From positions 4,464,001 through 4,528,000 of the forward strand of contig CM074763.1 in NCBI GenBank assembly GCA_037355855.1: a stretch of DNA of 64,000 nucleotides. The letters run 5' to 3'. The stretch comes from Pseudo-nitzschia pungens (Eukaryota; Bacillariophyta; Bacillariophyceae; Bacillariales; Bacillariaceae). The notes beneath the pieces are model-generated. The model saw only the letters and a program-made list of their open reading frames with translations. It was not told where the DNA came from and searched no databases. Position 1 is the first letter of the stretch, and each line of letters starts with the position of its first letter. Both the position numbers and the translations under genes were made by a program. This document shows, one piece after another, positions 44,641 through 55,582 of the stretch.

Positions 44641-45932
44641 TCAACTTGATCTGTTTGGATTTTATTTAATATACTTGCACCCGACTGTGCTCCATATTTG
44701 CCACATAATTTATCATGCAATTCTGTGTCACCGATGACATAGGCTATTGCAACCTTCATTTTGACCTGCCACAATTGGCCCGCATAAGGGAGAAAATCCC
44801 ATTGGATGCCTTCATGGGTAGACTCACATGCTTCTTTGAAAGATCGGAGGGCCACTTCTAAGGCACTGTGGAGGTTTTGGATTGATTCTTTTGGAGATGG
44901 TTTTCTTGAATGGTGGATGCTCTCCAAATCAGAGTCAGGATGAAAATAGATTGTTGTCCAGGCCTCCGGTCTTTTCCTTGTTTCAATGTTGAATATGCCT
45001 AGGGTCATGTTGAGTGGAGTCAGTGATAGTCTTCCGTGGGCATCCAAGCTAATTCCATCCATGTAAAAGATGATGGGAACAAGGACTTCAAAATTGTCTT
45101 CTCTGCAGAGGGATCTCCAGGAATCCGACCACCATGATCCATGGTGCAACTCGGTGATGGGACAAGAATCAGTTCGAACCAGGAAATGCTCTGGTGACAG
45201 AGGGGTTTCACTGTTGGGGAGTGACAGATTTTCTTCCAACATTAAATCTGGATTCGACAGAAGGGAATACAAAGCATCCAGAAAAGGGCGAACATAGATT
45301 TGGGTGGGTTTGTTGTCAGGAAGCCAATTCACAATTCTGGGCTCAAATTTTGGTTCGGAGGATATCCCAAGATTTCTTGTGATTTCTTGGAAAATGGCAT
45401 CCCATTTCCTTGTTGGTGTAACATTGAAATTGAAACTGGGAAGATTATTGCTGTCTTTCGCCCAGTTGAAAATGGTTTGATAAGTGGATAGAGGTAGCTT
45501 GTGTTGTGATATAATGTTGAGGAGGTTGATTTTGGCAATAAGTTCTGGACAGGGTGGGAACAGAGTGCGATTCCGGAATGTTTCCTCTCGTTCGTTTATG
45601 GAAATGGTGGTGCTTTTAGTGATTTTGGAATCAGATATTTCGGTGTCGGAACTGGCATCAAAATTGTCAGAGGCATCAACATCGGAACCGATTGCATTCA
45701 TTTCCTCTTTTTCAGCCATATGCGATTCAATTGCCTGTCTGTCCATGGGTGGGATGAGTACATTGGCAATCACTTGGCCATTTAGTGTGGGGTTAAAATT
45801 GTTATTTGCAGTTGCGGAAGTGTCATTTGGGGCAAGGGATGGGGGGATCTGTGGTCCATTCTGTGTCATTGTCAGTCCATACTGTGATGGTGTGTGTCGG
45901 ACCGAAGGGAGGGTGACTTCTTCTTTCACAGA
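44517..45932 (-). pseudogene. Plavaka-like transposase, middle part (split by element 2)
   Basis: A 470-codon open frame continuing the frame of 54897-55152 once the retroelement and one CAGA copy are ignored. Shares residues with the fragment at 272-1300, then continues into the catalytic region: VLVPIIFYMDGISLDAHG, TPLNMTLGIFN and RKRPEAW correspond in order and spacing to the PIILYSDKT, YLTIGNI and RRKPS blocks of Plavaka DDE transposases. VIGDTELHDKLCGKYG follows, another conserved block. The frame then runs into 181-bp repeat sequence and stops, so the C-terminal catalytic part is gone. Interrupted by insertion, frameshifted in its 5' part, and 3'-truncated. Confidence 0.65.
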
Positions 45933-46819
45933 TGTGTTGATATCCGCTCGTCAGCGGTCTTCGGGGTCTAATCGTAGAACTTAATCGGCTTGTACTGGTC
46001 TGTAAATAAGGAAAAGCCTTAACAATAATAATACATGAAGTCCTGGCAAATCGTGAGTCTACAGTGGACTGTTCAAGGTCTATTGCATACACTTAAGCAA
46101 TACAAGGCACTTCCCTAGAGGTACATCGGAATCGGTCGTAAGGGAGGGCATGATAGGTGTGTTTATTTTAGAGCATAAAAGAAAGAGTGAATATATCGTG
46201 GCAGGAGCTGAGCGCAGCTCAGCTCTGTATCGTATCGTGACAGCGTTCGATAACTCGTATAATAACAGAGCTCTGTAGCTCTGGTACTGTATTCTACGGG
46301 TAGCGAATCGTATCGGAGTATCGTATCTCCGATTAATTATTAGCGATATGCTAGCTCACTTATGCTAGCCCGTTGGGTAACTGTTTGGGCCGGGTATCCG
46401 GTCATGGTACATATTATACACCAATGACCCGACCCCGGCGGTAGCATAGTATCTTAGCATGGTATCATGGTAGTTTAGCACCACCAGTATCTTGTAGCTT
46501 AGCAACCCTAACCCTGTAGCATTTAGCTACACCATAACAGTGCTATACTCGGGGTACGTACGATTGGTACAAATCGTACGCGGCGACCCTAGTAAATTCT
46601 GCTAACATCCATACTAAGCAGGATAAGCCTGTTGCTAAGCCTGTTGCTAAGCCTGTTGCTAAGCCTATTGCTAACCATTTAGCACACAGCTCTAGCACTC
46701 AGCTCAGCACTCAGCTCAGCACCTGTTAGTCAGTTACTGGAGGCTGCTGCCTGTAGCCCCAGTACACTCTCCTACACAGGAGCCTTAGCACAGATCATAG
46801 CACCCTGGATATCTTCATA
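45933..46819 (-). repeat. Element 2 LTR (3' LTR in coding sense)
   Basis: 887 bp; starts TGTGTTGATATCC and ends ATATCTTCATA. Related to the element 1 LTR but with many small indels. Keeps the GAGCTGAG/CTCAGCTC stem with a changed loop, and four units of the 12-bp repeat. Confidence 0.9.
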
Positions 46820-47399
46820 GTCCCCGTGATTCATGCTAGTATTCCTGTACTGAGCAACTGTACCGGTCCCCGGAAACAGATACTCCCAGGGGAACACCAA
46901 TACTCTTGCTTGTTGTACCAGGACACTTGGATGGATCATAACAAAATTCAGGGTTGTATCCATATCACTTGTCAGAGATCAAACTGCATCAAATATTGCA
47001 GTTCTTCTATCAGAGGCCCGGCTGATTCGTAGTACAAAAAAAAAAGGGGGTTGAACCATAGGACATTTTGCCCTTGGTTCGATTCCTTAACACATAGAAG
47101 GAGATCAATCAGCCTATTGTCTTTCAAGTTTATAGTCCCCGGAACCGGTGTGCCGGAGACTCCCAAACATGTAACATATAACTTCATATACAAAAGCGAA
47201 ATCGGATCGAAATCAAAGTCTTCCGAAGAACTCGTTGCTTCCGAAACAACAATCGGAATAAAGTTGCAATCGAAATAAGGTTTCAATCGAAATCGGATCT
47301 GCTGAAAACTGCGTTCCGAAAGACGTTGCTAATCGAAGTCGTAACGATTGGAGAGCTCGTAATCAAAATCGAAACGGTCGATAAACTCGTAATCTAAAT

Positions 47400-47735
47400 C
47401 CGTTGCGTCTGAGCTGCTTGTCAGGGACCAAAGGTATCCCAAATAATGCAGCTAACAGCTCCTACCACGTGCATCGCTCGCAGTGGCTCTTCAACATGGG
47501 ACCATTAATCAACTTGCGAATAGGTCTGCAATGTTGCTGTAACTTGGTTCCTTCGCGACCCGAATTGTTCCAGCAGCAATAGCCTCGTGTGCCTCGTGGT
47601 AGGCAACACTGTTGTGCTTTTTGTTGCATGGACTCTTTGGTCTTGTGACGGTCTTCGCCACAATCTCATAGCTCCTGGTAGGACCACAGTAATACCAAAT
47701 ACCGATCCAAATCCAAAGAATAATAACAAGCAACT
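47400..47735 (-). pseudogene. Element 2 RNase H remnant
   Basis: Matches the last part of element 1 pol: RPKSPCNKKHNSVAYHEAHEAIAAGTIRVAKEP and the NIADLF region are recognisable, then the frame breaks. Everything of pol upstream, through RT, is missing. Confidence 0.75.
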
Positions 47736-49030
47736 CATGCTCCGTGTCCCCGGAATAAAGATTTCTGGTTCAACAACTAGATCAAAGGGACTTGGTACCC
47801 GCATGGATCATACAATAGATCACAGCTGGACCACACCGGTCCCCGAACTGGCTGCTGACAGTTCATTCATTGTGGTTAACATGACACAGCTGAGAGGTTG
47901 ATTCAGCTGTTCTTGTGTACCCGCTGTTCGTACATCTCGCGTCCTGCTTGGGCATAATTCCAGATTCGAAGCGCGCTGCTACTGCAACTCGTTTCGTTCG
48001 TCCGTTCGTTCGACTATGAGCAAGCGGTCGTCCTTGGAACATAACAACTGTTGCTGTTCTATCCGTTCTTCTTGGGTTCGCTTGTCACTTGTTCCGATCC
48101 TATCCTAATCACGCTGCTCGTCTTGTAATACTGTCTTACAGACAGCAGAGTTCCTGATTCGTAGATCGTATCGGTTCGTAGATCGTATCGGTTCGTAGAT
48201 CATATCGATTCGTAGATCATATATTCAAAAACACGCTGCTCCTGTAACAGGATGACCGATTCAATCGTTGGTTGTTGTCCCCGGAACAGCAGTTCTGTAT
48301 TCATGGTAGTATCAGACATACATCGGTTTCGATGCCACATTTTCAATGCTGGTCTGAATCCCCGGTCGATTTACTCAATCGGTGATTCGCAATCAGCGTC
48401 ATCCGTAGAGTAGCTTGTGGTAATCAACGTCAGCGTCATCTGTGTAACTCGTGGTAATCAGCTTCCAGACAAGGTAGAGAACATGCGCTAGCGTCGTAGC
48501 AGGGATGAATTGAATAGTCTTCGATCGATACATTCAATCGATACATTCAATCGGTCGTAGCAATTAGTGTCAATCGAAGTACCTCAGGCAATGCTAGTTC
48601 TGCACGAGGCAGACACCATGCGGTATCTAGCTGTCGTCTAATATAACCTCAACTTCAACTTCAATGCTGTTGCTGTTTGTAATCTTCTGTTCTGTGCGCA
48701 ACGCCGCTATCTTTTCATGTTGCACGCAACTCCGTTGCGCTTCCATTGTTCAGCCTACTGGTATTCAACCTGTAACAGGGACAGCATGTCCCCGTATCAG
48801 TATCATTCCACATATACAGGCTTGATTCTTGCAAGGCTCGTACTCGGATAAATCACTGTTTAGTTCACTTGCGGCGGCTCAAGCCACATGAGCGTACGCA
48901 TGCTTTGCTGTAGCGTCAGCGCTCCACCTCTAACAGAGACCACATGTCCCTGTAGCCGGAGCGATCATATGCTGTTACTCATCGTGCTTCACGCAACTCC
49001 GTTGCGCTTCTTCGTGGCATCTTGCTTCCT
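47736..49030. other. Element 2 filler sequence replacing RT
   Basis: No coding similarity to element 1. Rich in short direct repeats: four TTCGTAGATCGTATCGG-type 17-bp units at 48158-48224, and CAATCGATACATT units near 48525-48555. Recurrent phrases such as TCCCCGGAA and ACGCAACTCCGTTGCGCTTC (48726-48745 and 48991-49010) occur within it. Confidence 0.55.
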
Positions 49031-50430
49031 GACGGCGGATCCATCCTTTTCATGATCGATAATCTCGGTACTGCTCGACGGAACCATCTGGAAACTGCAG
49101 ATCATACATTCTGGTATCAAGGATAGGGGTATCATTCCTCTTGCCAATCGAATTGCCATTAAGATCAGCAGAACGACTCTTCACAACACACCGCAGTCGC
49201 TCGTCGCCCTTCTGGATCATCACATTATTACCAATATACTCATCATAGTCATCCCCATCAGGTATGAGATCGTCAATATCTGGAATGGAAGCTTCCGGCT
49301 CGGCGAGCTCCCATCTTTCTTGGTGTCCTTCAAATAACTTCGCAGGGGGATCAGGGTAGGTGGCTTGGAACTTCACGTCAGTATCCTCAACCTTGTCCCC
49401 GATCTTGGATTCCACTGCTTGGTTAAATGAGTCCATATAACGCTTGACATCATGGGAATGCCATTCTTCATTCAGGGGCTTGGTACAGAGATATGTCTGG
49501 CATGTACACATGTACCATCTCGAACGGCGTTCGTCCCATCGTCGTAGGATTAGCTGTGCGTTGTTGGATTGCAGCAACAAGCTCCCCGCAGAAAGCCCAC
49601 AGGCGCTTGGGGAATCGTTTGCGGGTTGTCTTCTTGCGGATGCTTCTGCTGATATGGCCGATGCTGAGCTCCGCGCGATTCTGGAAGGGCTGGATGAAGG
49701 TCTGGTGGATATGGTTCTTGCTGACAACCTTATTCCATGGAGTCTTGTAAGTCCCAGGAACTCCTTGCTCTCGAGCGCCATCGGATATCAAATGCTCGGG
49801 GATCCCAACATCGTGGATGAAAATCTTCAGTCCCTCATACGCTTGCTTCTTGCCCTGTATAGGTATGAGCTCATCGTAGCCCTTACCATTACTGAAAACT
49901 TGGGCGGCTGAATCTTGTCGCATGATACTTGGGACCTTTGCCATCCAGGTGTCGGTATACCATTTGCTAGCCGCAATGCGCTTGTTTCTGAAGCTCTGCA
50001 TTGGCAGTCGGCGAACAAGGGGATGTAGTGGGTTGCGGAAGTCTTTCTGGGTCGTGACTCGAAGAGTATCCGCAGCCTTTCTCGGATGTACATCCCAAAT
50101 CTTGGACAGACGGTCAGAATCAATCTTGCAGTATCGTTCGGTGTCAATCGTCGGGCCCAACGTGGCTCGTCTGGAGATCGTGTTGAGCTCGGGATCGACT
50201 GGTTCGACTGCATCGTCGTCCCATTGAACATGCTTGTAAACTGATGACAGGCAGACGGGAGAATCCCTGCAATGGGGATCCAATTCGAAGCGCTCGCGCT
50301 CGTACAAAGGGGTATGCAGGGCGTTGCTTGTAAGACTTGGAACTGTATCCTCGTCTAAATCCTCGTCTACATCGTCTCCGCAAGTCTTCAAGGAATCGCC
50401 CGAAAAGAGAGAAGATAGTCGCGCATCCAA
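49031..50430 (-). pseudogene. Element 2 integrase region
   Basis: Two overlapping frames (49468-50430 and 49050-49781) correspond to element 1 integrase and the region after it. The D (WYTDTW), D (LISDGAREQ) and E (QNRAE) positions are present. A deletion between the integrase core and the downstream VKRYMDSFNQAVE part, and a frame change near 49470, break it. It reads straight through the point where element 1 is frameshifted. Confidence 0.8.
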
Positions 50431-51640
50431 ACGAGAGTCAGATGCAATCGCACATGGGGTCAGATCACGGCGGGTACAGAGTTGCTGTACTTCTCGTACC
50501 AGTCATGCTGTGGGAGGATCAGCTCGTCGCTCCAAAGAGGCTCGTCGTACTAATGGGGACTGAAATTGGACCGAAATTGGACCGTGTTCCGACGGGCTGG
50601 ACCTCTTGGACTGCTTCTTGGTCGTTTCCGCGCAAAGGGCGGACACCGTAGGATTCAATGGATGAAAGCCGTCGATGGCTTCAATGGATGAAAGCCGTCG
50701 ATGGCTTCTTCAGCTTGCTCGAACTTCTTGCTCGTCGGGTTCCAAGGGACATCCCGTGTAGCAACGACATGATCGCATGTGGCCATCTCATGCTTGGTCG
50801 TACTGTCGGGGGATTCATCAGCACGATCGGGATGGCAGTCCTGTATCTGATTCGTGCAAATCAAGCTGTGGGACAGCTTGTCGCCAAAATACAGTGCTTC
50901 GTGGAAATAAACCAACCAAACTTTCCTGTCGGGCGCTGTGTATGCGGTAACACAGGTTCCAATAGGAATATTCTTGATAAGCTCAGGCGAAAAAAGGGTG
51001 AACATCGACGTGACTGACGACTTGGTCTTCAATCAGGGTCATATTGGATGTCCGATTCCTGCTGTAGGCATATTGCGTGTCGGGGCAGGGGTCTCAATCG
51101 GTATAGGTCCGATTCCTGCTGTAGGCACGTTGCCTGTCGGGGTATTAACCTTGGTCTGTTGTTGCTGCTGTTACTGTACGGCAGAAACAAACTTGGTCGA
51201 AGAAACAAACTTGGTCGAATCAGGTGAATGGGGGTGTGATGGGTTCCAGGGTGCGTCCCTTGTAGCAACCGCATGGGCACACGTCCACAATTGCTGATTC
51301 AGCTTGCTGAAATTTCGGGCTTGCTTGATGCCAGGGGGCATCCCTTGTAGCAATCACATGGTCACACGTCTGCATTTCCTCCGTCGTGGGGCGCCTGGAG
51401 AGGAAGTATCAAACTGCCTTGGTGTCTTATCCACTTGATTGTGACCACAGTCCCTAACCTGGTTGGGACACATCAGGCTGTGCTGTAGCCTGTCCCCAAA
51501 ATATAGTGTCTCATGGAAATAGATTAACCAAGCCTTCGTAACTGGATCTGTATAAGAATCCACGTGGGAGGTAACTTGGTCTTCCAATAAAATCATGTTA
51601 CAATATCGGCATGGCTATCGAGCTCACAGTTGCTCTCTTT
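50431..51640 (-). pseudogene. Element 2 protease/pre-integrase region, duplicated and divergent
   Basis: Two versions of the same protein part lie in a row: 50655-51032 (VYFHEALYFGDKLSHSLICTNQIQDC), close to element 1, and 51354-51625 (IYFHETLYFGDRLQHSLMCPNQVRDC), clearly more divergent and preceded by CELDSHAD. The junction near 51040-51300 has short repeats (GATTCCTGCTGTAGGCA). This suggests a join of two related elements. Confidence 0.7.
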
Positions 51641-52530
51641 CGGCCTTGCTGATCTTGCTGCTGGTACATCCATTTGATACACCAATGCTGAGACAGATCG
51701 ACGGCGCTACGCTCGTAACAGGGCCCGTCGTAGCAGGTCTATCAACGAGCGTCGTTGCTGTCAGGTCTATCAACGGGCGTCGTTGCTATCGCACATAGCA
51801 TGCTGCTCGTGTTTTACACAGGTCCGCTGTGTACTAGGCGCACATGCCTTTGGTCATATCTTGTATCAGTCATCGACATATCTCCCATTCTGTATCCTCT
51901 ATCCTTGTAAGTCACGAGCGCTGTGGCCGTCACATTGCTCCTTACATTGGATCATGTTAACAATGCGCTACAGGTCCATGCTGCGCTTGTTCCCTTGCTC
52001 CCGCCAATCCTTTTAGCTGCTGTAGGCTTCTCTCCTGTCAGGGCATCGATGTTGTTCTCTTGTTGCTGCTACTGCTCTTTCGCCGCAAGGACATACATAA
52101 ACATCGTTGTCCCCGCTGTTCTTCAGGTAGAGAGGATCAATCGGTCAACGCTGCGTCTAGCATCCGCTGCGAATCCTCGCGTCTAGCGTCTGCTGCGAAT
52201 CCTTGTTGCTATCGATCCATCGCTATGGACTTGGCTATCGATCCATTGCTATCGATCTGTTACGGATCGATCCATTGCTATGGATTCTTTACAGCACATC
52301 GTTTGCGCTCGTAAGGCAGTCTTCTTTCTCGTATGCCAGTCGTCGGGCACTACCGATGACACCTTTTCTTCTGTCATGAGCAAAGATGGGCTTCTTGTTG
52401 AGGATACTGGTGGTTTCAGGGATACTTTTTGCAAATACTTGCAAACATACAGGTCTTTCGGCCGTCGAACGTCATAAACATACAGGCCTTTCGGCCATGG
52501 AACGTTTGGACGCTCAGGTTTGGTGTCAAA
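51641..52530. other. Element 2 filler sequence replacing the end of gag
   Basis: No similarity to element 1 coding DNA. Contains repeats such as ATCGATCCATTGCTATGGA (about 52210-52280), GGTCTATCAACG.GCGTCG (51738-51783) and GGCCTTTCGGCCATGGAACG-like units (52455-52505). Confidence 0.5.
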
Positions 52531-53120
52531 ACATGCAGGCCGTGCGGCCTTCAATCCTTCCGGATCCTTCAATTGCATACGTCCAATCTCCAATTCTTTC
52601 GATGTTACCGGATACCATATCCAATCGAGGAGAATGGCAATATTTCGAAACCAGGAAACACATTATCCTTAGTCGACTCCGTCTCTTCCTTTGGACAGAA
52701 TCAATCGTAGATAAATCAGATCGGAATAACTTATCAGCCGTAGCATCATTGGAGAGCCGTAGCATCATTGGAGAAAGATTAACGATCTCTCGTCTGGTGA
52801 GTGGCTTTCCATCTTTGTAACCGTAGATTCTTCCACTCGCATGAGTGGCCTCGTTGGTAGCAATAAGATCCTCCTTGTCCTTCAAAGAACCAAAGTTCTT
52901 GCCCATTCGGTCCTGTAGAACTTGGAGTTGCTTGACAACCAGTCATGAAATCATCCTCCGCATGCACCATAGATCCTGCCACCTTGGTGTTGGCGTTGGC
53001 TTCGGCGTCTGCGCTCCAGTTGCGTTGACTCCAGGTGCACGACCAGGGACGGCTCCAGGTGCAGTGGTAGCGGCGGCGGCTGCGGCTGCAGCGGCTTGGC
53101 TTCTGTTTTGCTTGGCCATG
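52531..53120 (-). pseudogene. Element 2 gag, N-terminal part
   Basis: Starts at MAKQNRSQAAAAAA (ATG at 53120), like MAKQ in element 1, with a shorter Ala/Pro/Gly leader. A frame change near 52950 leads into GRIYGYKDGKPLTRREIV and ADKLFRSDLSTIDSVQ, matching the element 1 capsid-like part. It then ends within filler; the rest of gag is absent. Confidence 0.75.
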
Positions 53121-54021
53121 GTTGACTTGTTTTGACTTGCTCTGAGTAACTAACTTGCTTCAGTTTCTGAACCAAATTCTTTTGTGGTGGGGAACTGTTC
53201 CCACCTAGGTTGTCGATTGAGGTGACGACCAAAAGAAAAGGTATCACGTATCACGTCAGCGTTTCGGTGTCAACACTTTCGTGTTGACGTCTTTCGTGTC
53301 AACAGTTTCGTGCCGACGTTATCCACATCGATGGTTCCGATTCGATGGTTGGATGGTTGGTTACGACCAAAAAGAAGAATTCTATTCGGTCTTTCTGCTC
53401 CGGACCAGTCGATTTGATTCTGAGATATGACAGATCTCAGGGTTCTTGGCTTGTCTGATTCCAAGTTCCCTTGGCTAAAATCAAAATCGATGGTATGGCA
53501 GATTTGAGGTTGTCTGTGCCTCGTTCCGTTGGATGGGCCTGACGTCATGTCCTTGGTCTGCTGGACACTGTCTTCACTGGAAAGTACGTGGTGGTCTGTC
53601 TCCACGAAAATTCTTTTCCTTTTTCCAGTGTGGTTCCATCCGTGGCAAGCGAGCGTCCCCCTTGAATCCTGTAAAAATAACAGGAAATCATGGACGCTGC
53701 TTTCTCCACGTCCTGCTCCTTCCCCTACCGGATCGAGCCTCCATGGTGCCACCATGATGCTCATCTACTGTATCAACAACTGCGTATCAACAGGCCCCAG
53801 AGGTGGATGTGTGGGCTCCGGTCGTATTGCGCGTTTGCTGGGTGGGGAAGGGCTCCCCATTAACATCAGGGATCTCGCGATGTCAGCTGTAGGTCCAATA
53901 AGCTGATGTTTTACATCCAAGTGTAGGCATGGATGCCAGTGGTGATCAGCCAGCTGGGTTTCATCACGCGCTCTAGCCGGCGTCCCGGTTCGTAGTGGGT
54001 CGAGCGGTGGGTCTGATAAAC
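53121..54021. other. Element 2 5' leader
   Basis: Untranslated leader in coding sense, similar to 38744-39653 of element 1, with a short CGTGTTGACG/CGTGTCAACA repeat at about 53255-53320 not seen there. Confidence 0.6.
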
Positions 54022-54896
54022 TGTGTTGATATCCGCTCGTCAGCGGTCTTCGGGGTCTAATCGTAGAACTTAATCGGCTTGTACTGGTCTGTAAATAAGG
54101 AAAAGCCTTAACAATAATAATACATGAAGTCCTGGCAAATCGTGAGTCTACAGTGGACTGTTCAAGGTCTATTGCATACACTTAAGCAATACAAGGCACT
54201 TCCCTAGAGGTACATCGGAATCGGTCGTAAGGGAGGGCATGATAGGTGTGTTTATTTTAGAGCATAAAAGAAAGAGTGAATATATCGTGGCAGGAGCTGA
54301 GCGCAGCTCAGCTCTGTATCGTATCGTGACAGCGTTCGATAACTCGTATAATAACAGAGCTCTGTAGCTCTGGTACTGTATTCTACGGGTAGCGAATCGT
54401 ATCGGAGTATCGTATCTCCGATTAATTATTAGCGATATGCTAGCTCACTTATGCTAGCCCGTTGGGTAACTGTTTGGGCCGGGTATCCGGTCATGGTACA
54501 TATTATACACCAATGACCCGACCCCGGCGGTAGCATAGTATCTTAGCATGGTATCATGGTAGTTTAGCACCACCAGTATCTCGTAGCTTAGCAACCCTAA
54601 CCCTGTAGCATTTAGCTACACCATAACAGTGCTATACTCGGGGTACGTACGATTGGTACAAATCGTACGCGGCGACCCTAGTAAATTCTGCTAGCATCCA
54701 TACTAAGCAGGATAAGCCTGTTGCTAAGCCTGTTGCTAAGCCTGTTGCTAACCATTTAGCACACAGCTCTAGCACTCAGCTCAGCACTCAGCTCAGCACC
54801 TGTTAGTCAGTTACTGGAGGCTGCTGCCTGTAGCCCCAGTACACTCTCCTACACAGGAGCCTTAGCACAGATCATAGCACCCTGGATATCTTCATA
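54022..54896 (-). repeat. Element 2 LTR (5' LTR in coding sense)
   Basis: 875 bp, three units of the 12-bp repeat; otherwise nearly the same as the LTR at 45933-46819. The adjacent putative primer site (GTTTATCAGACCCACC on the minus strand) is the same as in element 1. Confidence 0.9.
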
Positions 54897-55152
54897 CAGA
54901 AGAAATGAAATCCATAAGATTGTTCTTACGATAATATGTCCGGCAATCACTGTTGGACTTGAGATGTAATGAAAGTCCTCTGCAGACATATCGGTAGGTG
55001 TAATTGTAGCTCAATTCTTGTTGTTTGTACCCCTTGAATGATTGCTGTGATTTTCTTGTTCTTCCGGAGGTAATGCAGTTGCGACAATGGAATGTCTTGG
55101 GTATTCTGGGATCATTGGCAAAGTGCCTTGGGTCAGAGGAAGCTTTCGGCAT
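54897..55152 (-). pseudogene. Plavaka-like transposase, N-terminal part (split by element 2)
   Basis: Encodes the zinc-finger-like start (CRNC, then HLKSNSDCRTYY) up to FISSV, where Copia element 2 cuts in. Compared with 272-1300, one A is missing near 55120 (CAAAG against CAAAAG), so the original start (SRTPPCRKLP, near 55170) is out of frame. Confidence 0.65.
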
Positions 55153-55558
55153 GGTGGGGTACGTGAAATATAAACATGTGTTTGATAATAAAATAATTGT
55201 TGTTGTGATGCGATTCTTAGCTGGGGTACCGGTATGTGACGTGACACCACTGAAAGAAAAAAGTTTTACAATGGTGCGCGATGTAACTTTTGTGTGATTG
55301 AAGTAAATCTGATTAAAAATTATTTGTTATATTGAGTCAAATGTGTCAAATGTGTCAAATGTGTCAAATGGAATGAAAGGGTGCTGAATATCAGGGTCTA
55401 GATCAGAACATTTTCCTGAAAACGATGCAGGGATTGAGAAAAAGGAGAAATAAGGTTGAGAATAGTGGAAAAAAGGTTGTGAAATAAAAAATTTGGGGTC
55501 GCGTTTTTCTGAGAAACATCGCGTTTGGGTTGCGTTTGGGTTGCGTTCTGGTCGCGAT

Positions 55559-55581
55559 GGGTCGCGAACCAGGTTTCGGAC
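55559..55581 (-). repeat. Terminal inverted repeat, right
   Basis: Reads GTCCGAAACCTGG from its outer end. Preceded internally by GCGTTTGGGTTGC-type words and by four TGTCAAATG subterminal units (about 55335-55370), as in the copy at 318-1716. Confidence 0.8.
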
Positions 55582-55582
55582 G

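Larger units (their letters stand above)
45933..54896 (-). mobile_element. Copia/CoDi-type LTR retrotransposon, element 2 (deleted, chimeric)
   Basis: An 8964-bp relative of element 1, in the same orientation. LTRs at 45933-46819 (887 bp) and 54022-54896 (875 bp) differ by one 12-bp unit and a few substitutions. Flanked by CAGA (45929-45932 and 54897-54900), a duplication proved by the uninterrupted copy at 318-1716. Reverse transcriptase is entirely missing, RNase H is a short remnant, and gag is only partial. It must have moved with proteins supplied by another element. Confidence 0.9.
41016..55582 (-). mobile_element. Plavaka-like TIR DNA transposon (copy B), nested
   Basis: Terminal inverted repeats at 41016-41038 and 55559-55581 match at 21 of 23 positions (core CTGGTTCGCGACCC). 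A possible 3-bp duplication CCT (41013-41015 and 55583-55585) fits CACTA-related elements. Without Copia element 2 (8964 bp plus 4-bp duplication) the element is about 5.6 kb. It carries two minus-strand genes: a transposase, split by the retroelement, and an accessory gene. A 181-bp tandem repeat lies at the 3' end of the transposase. Both genes are broken, so it cannot move itself. Confidence 0.75.
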
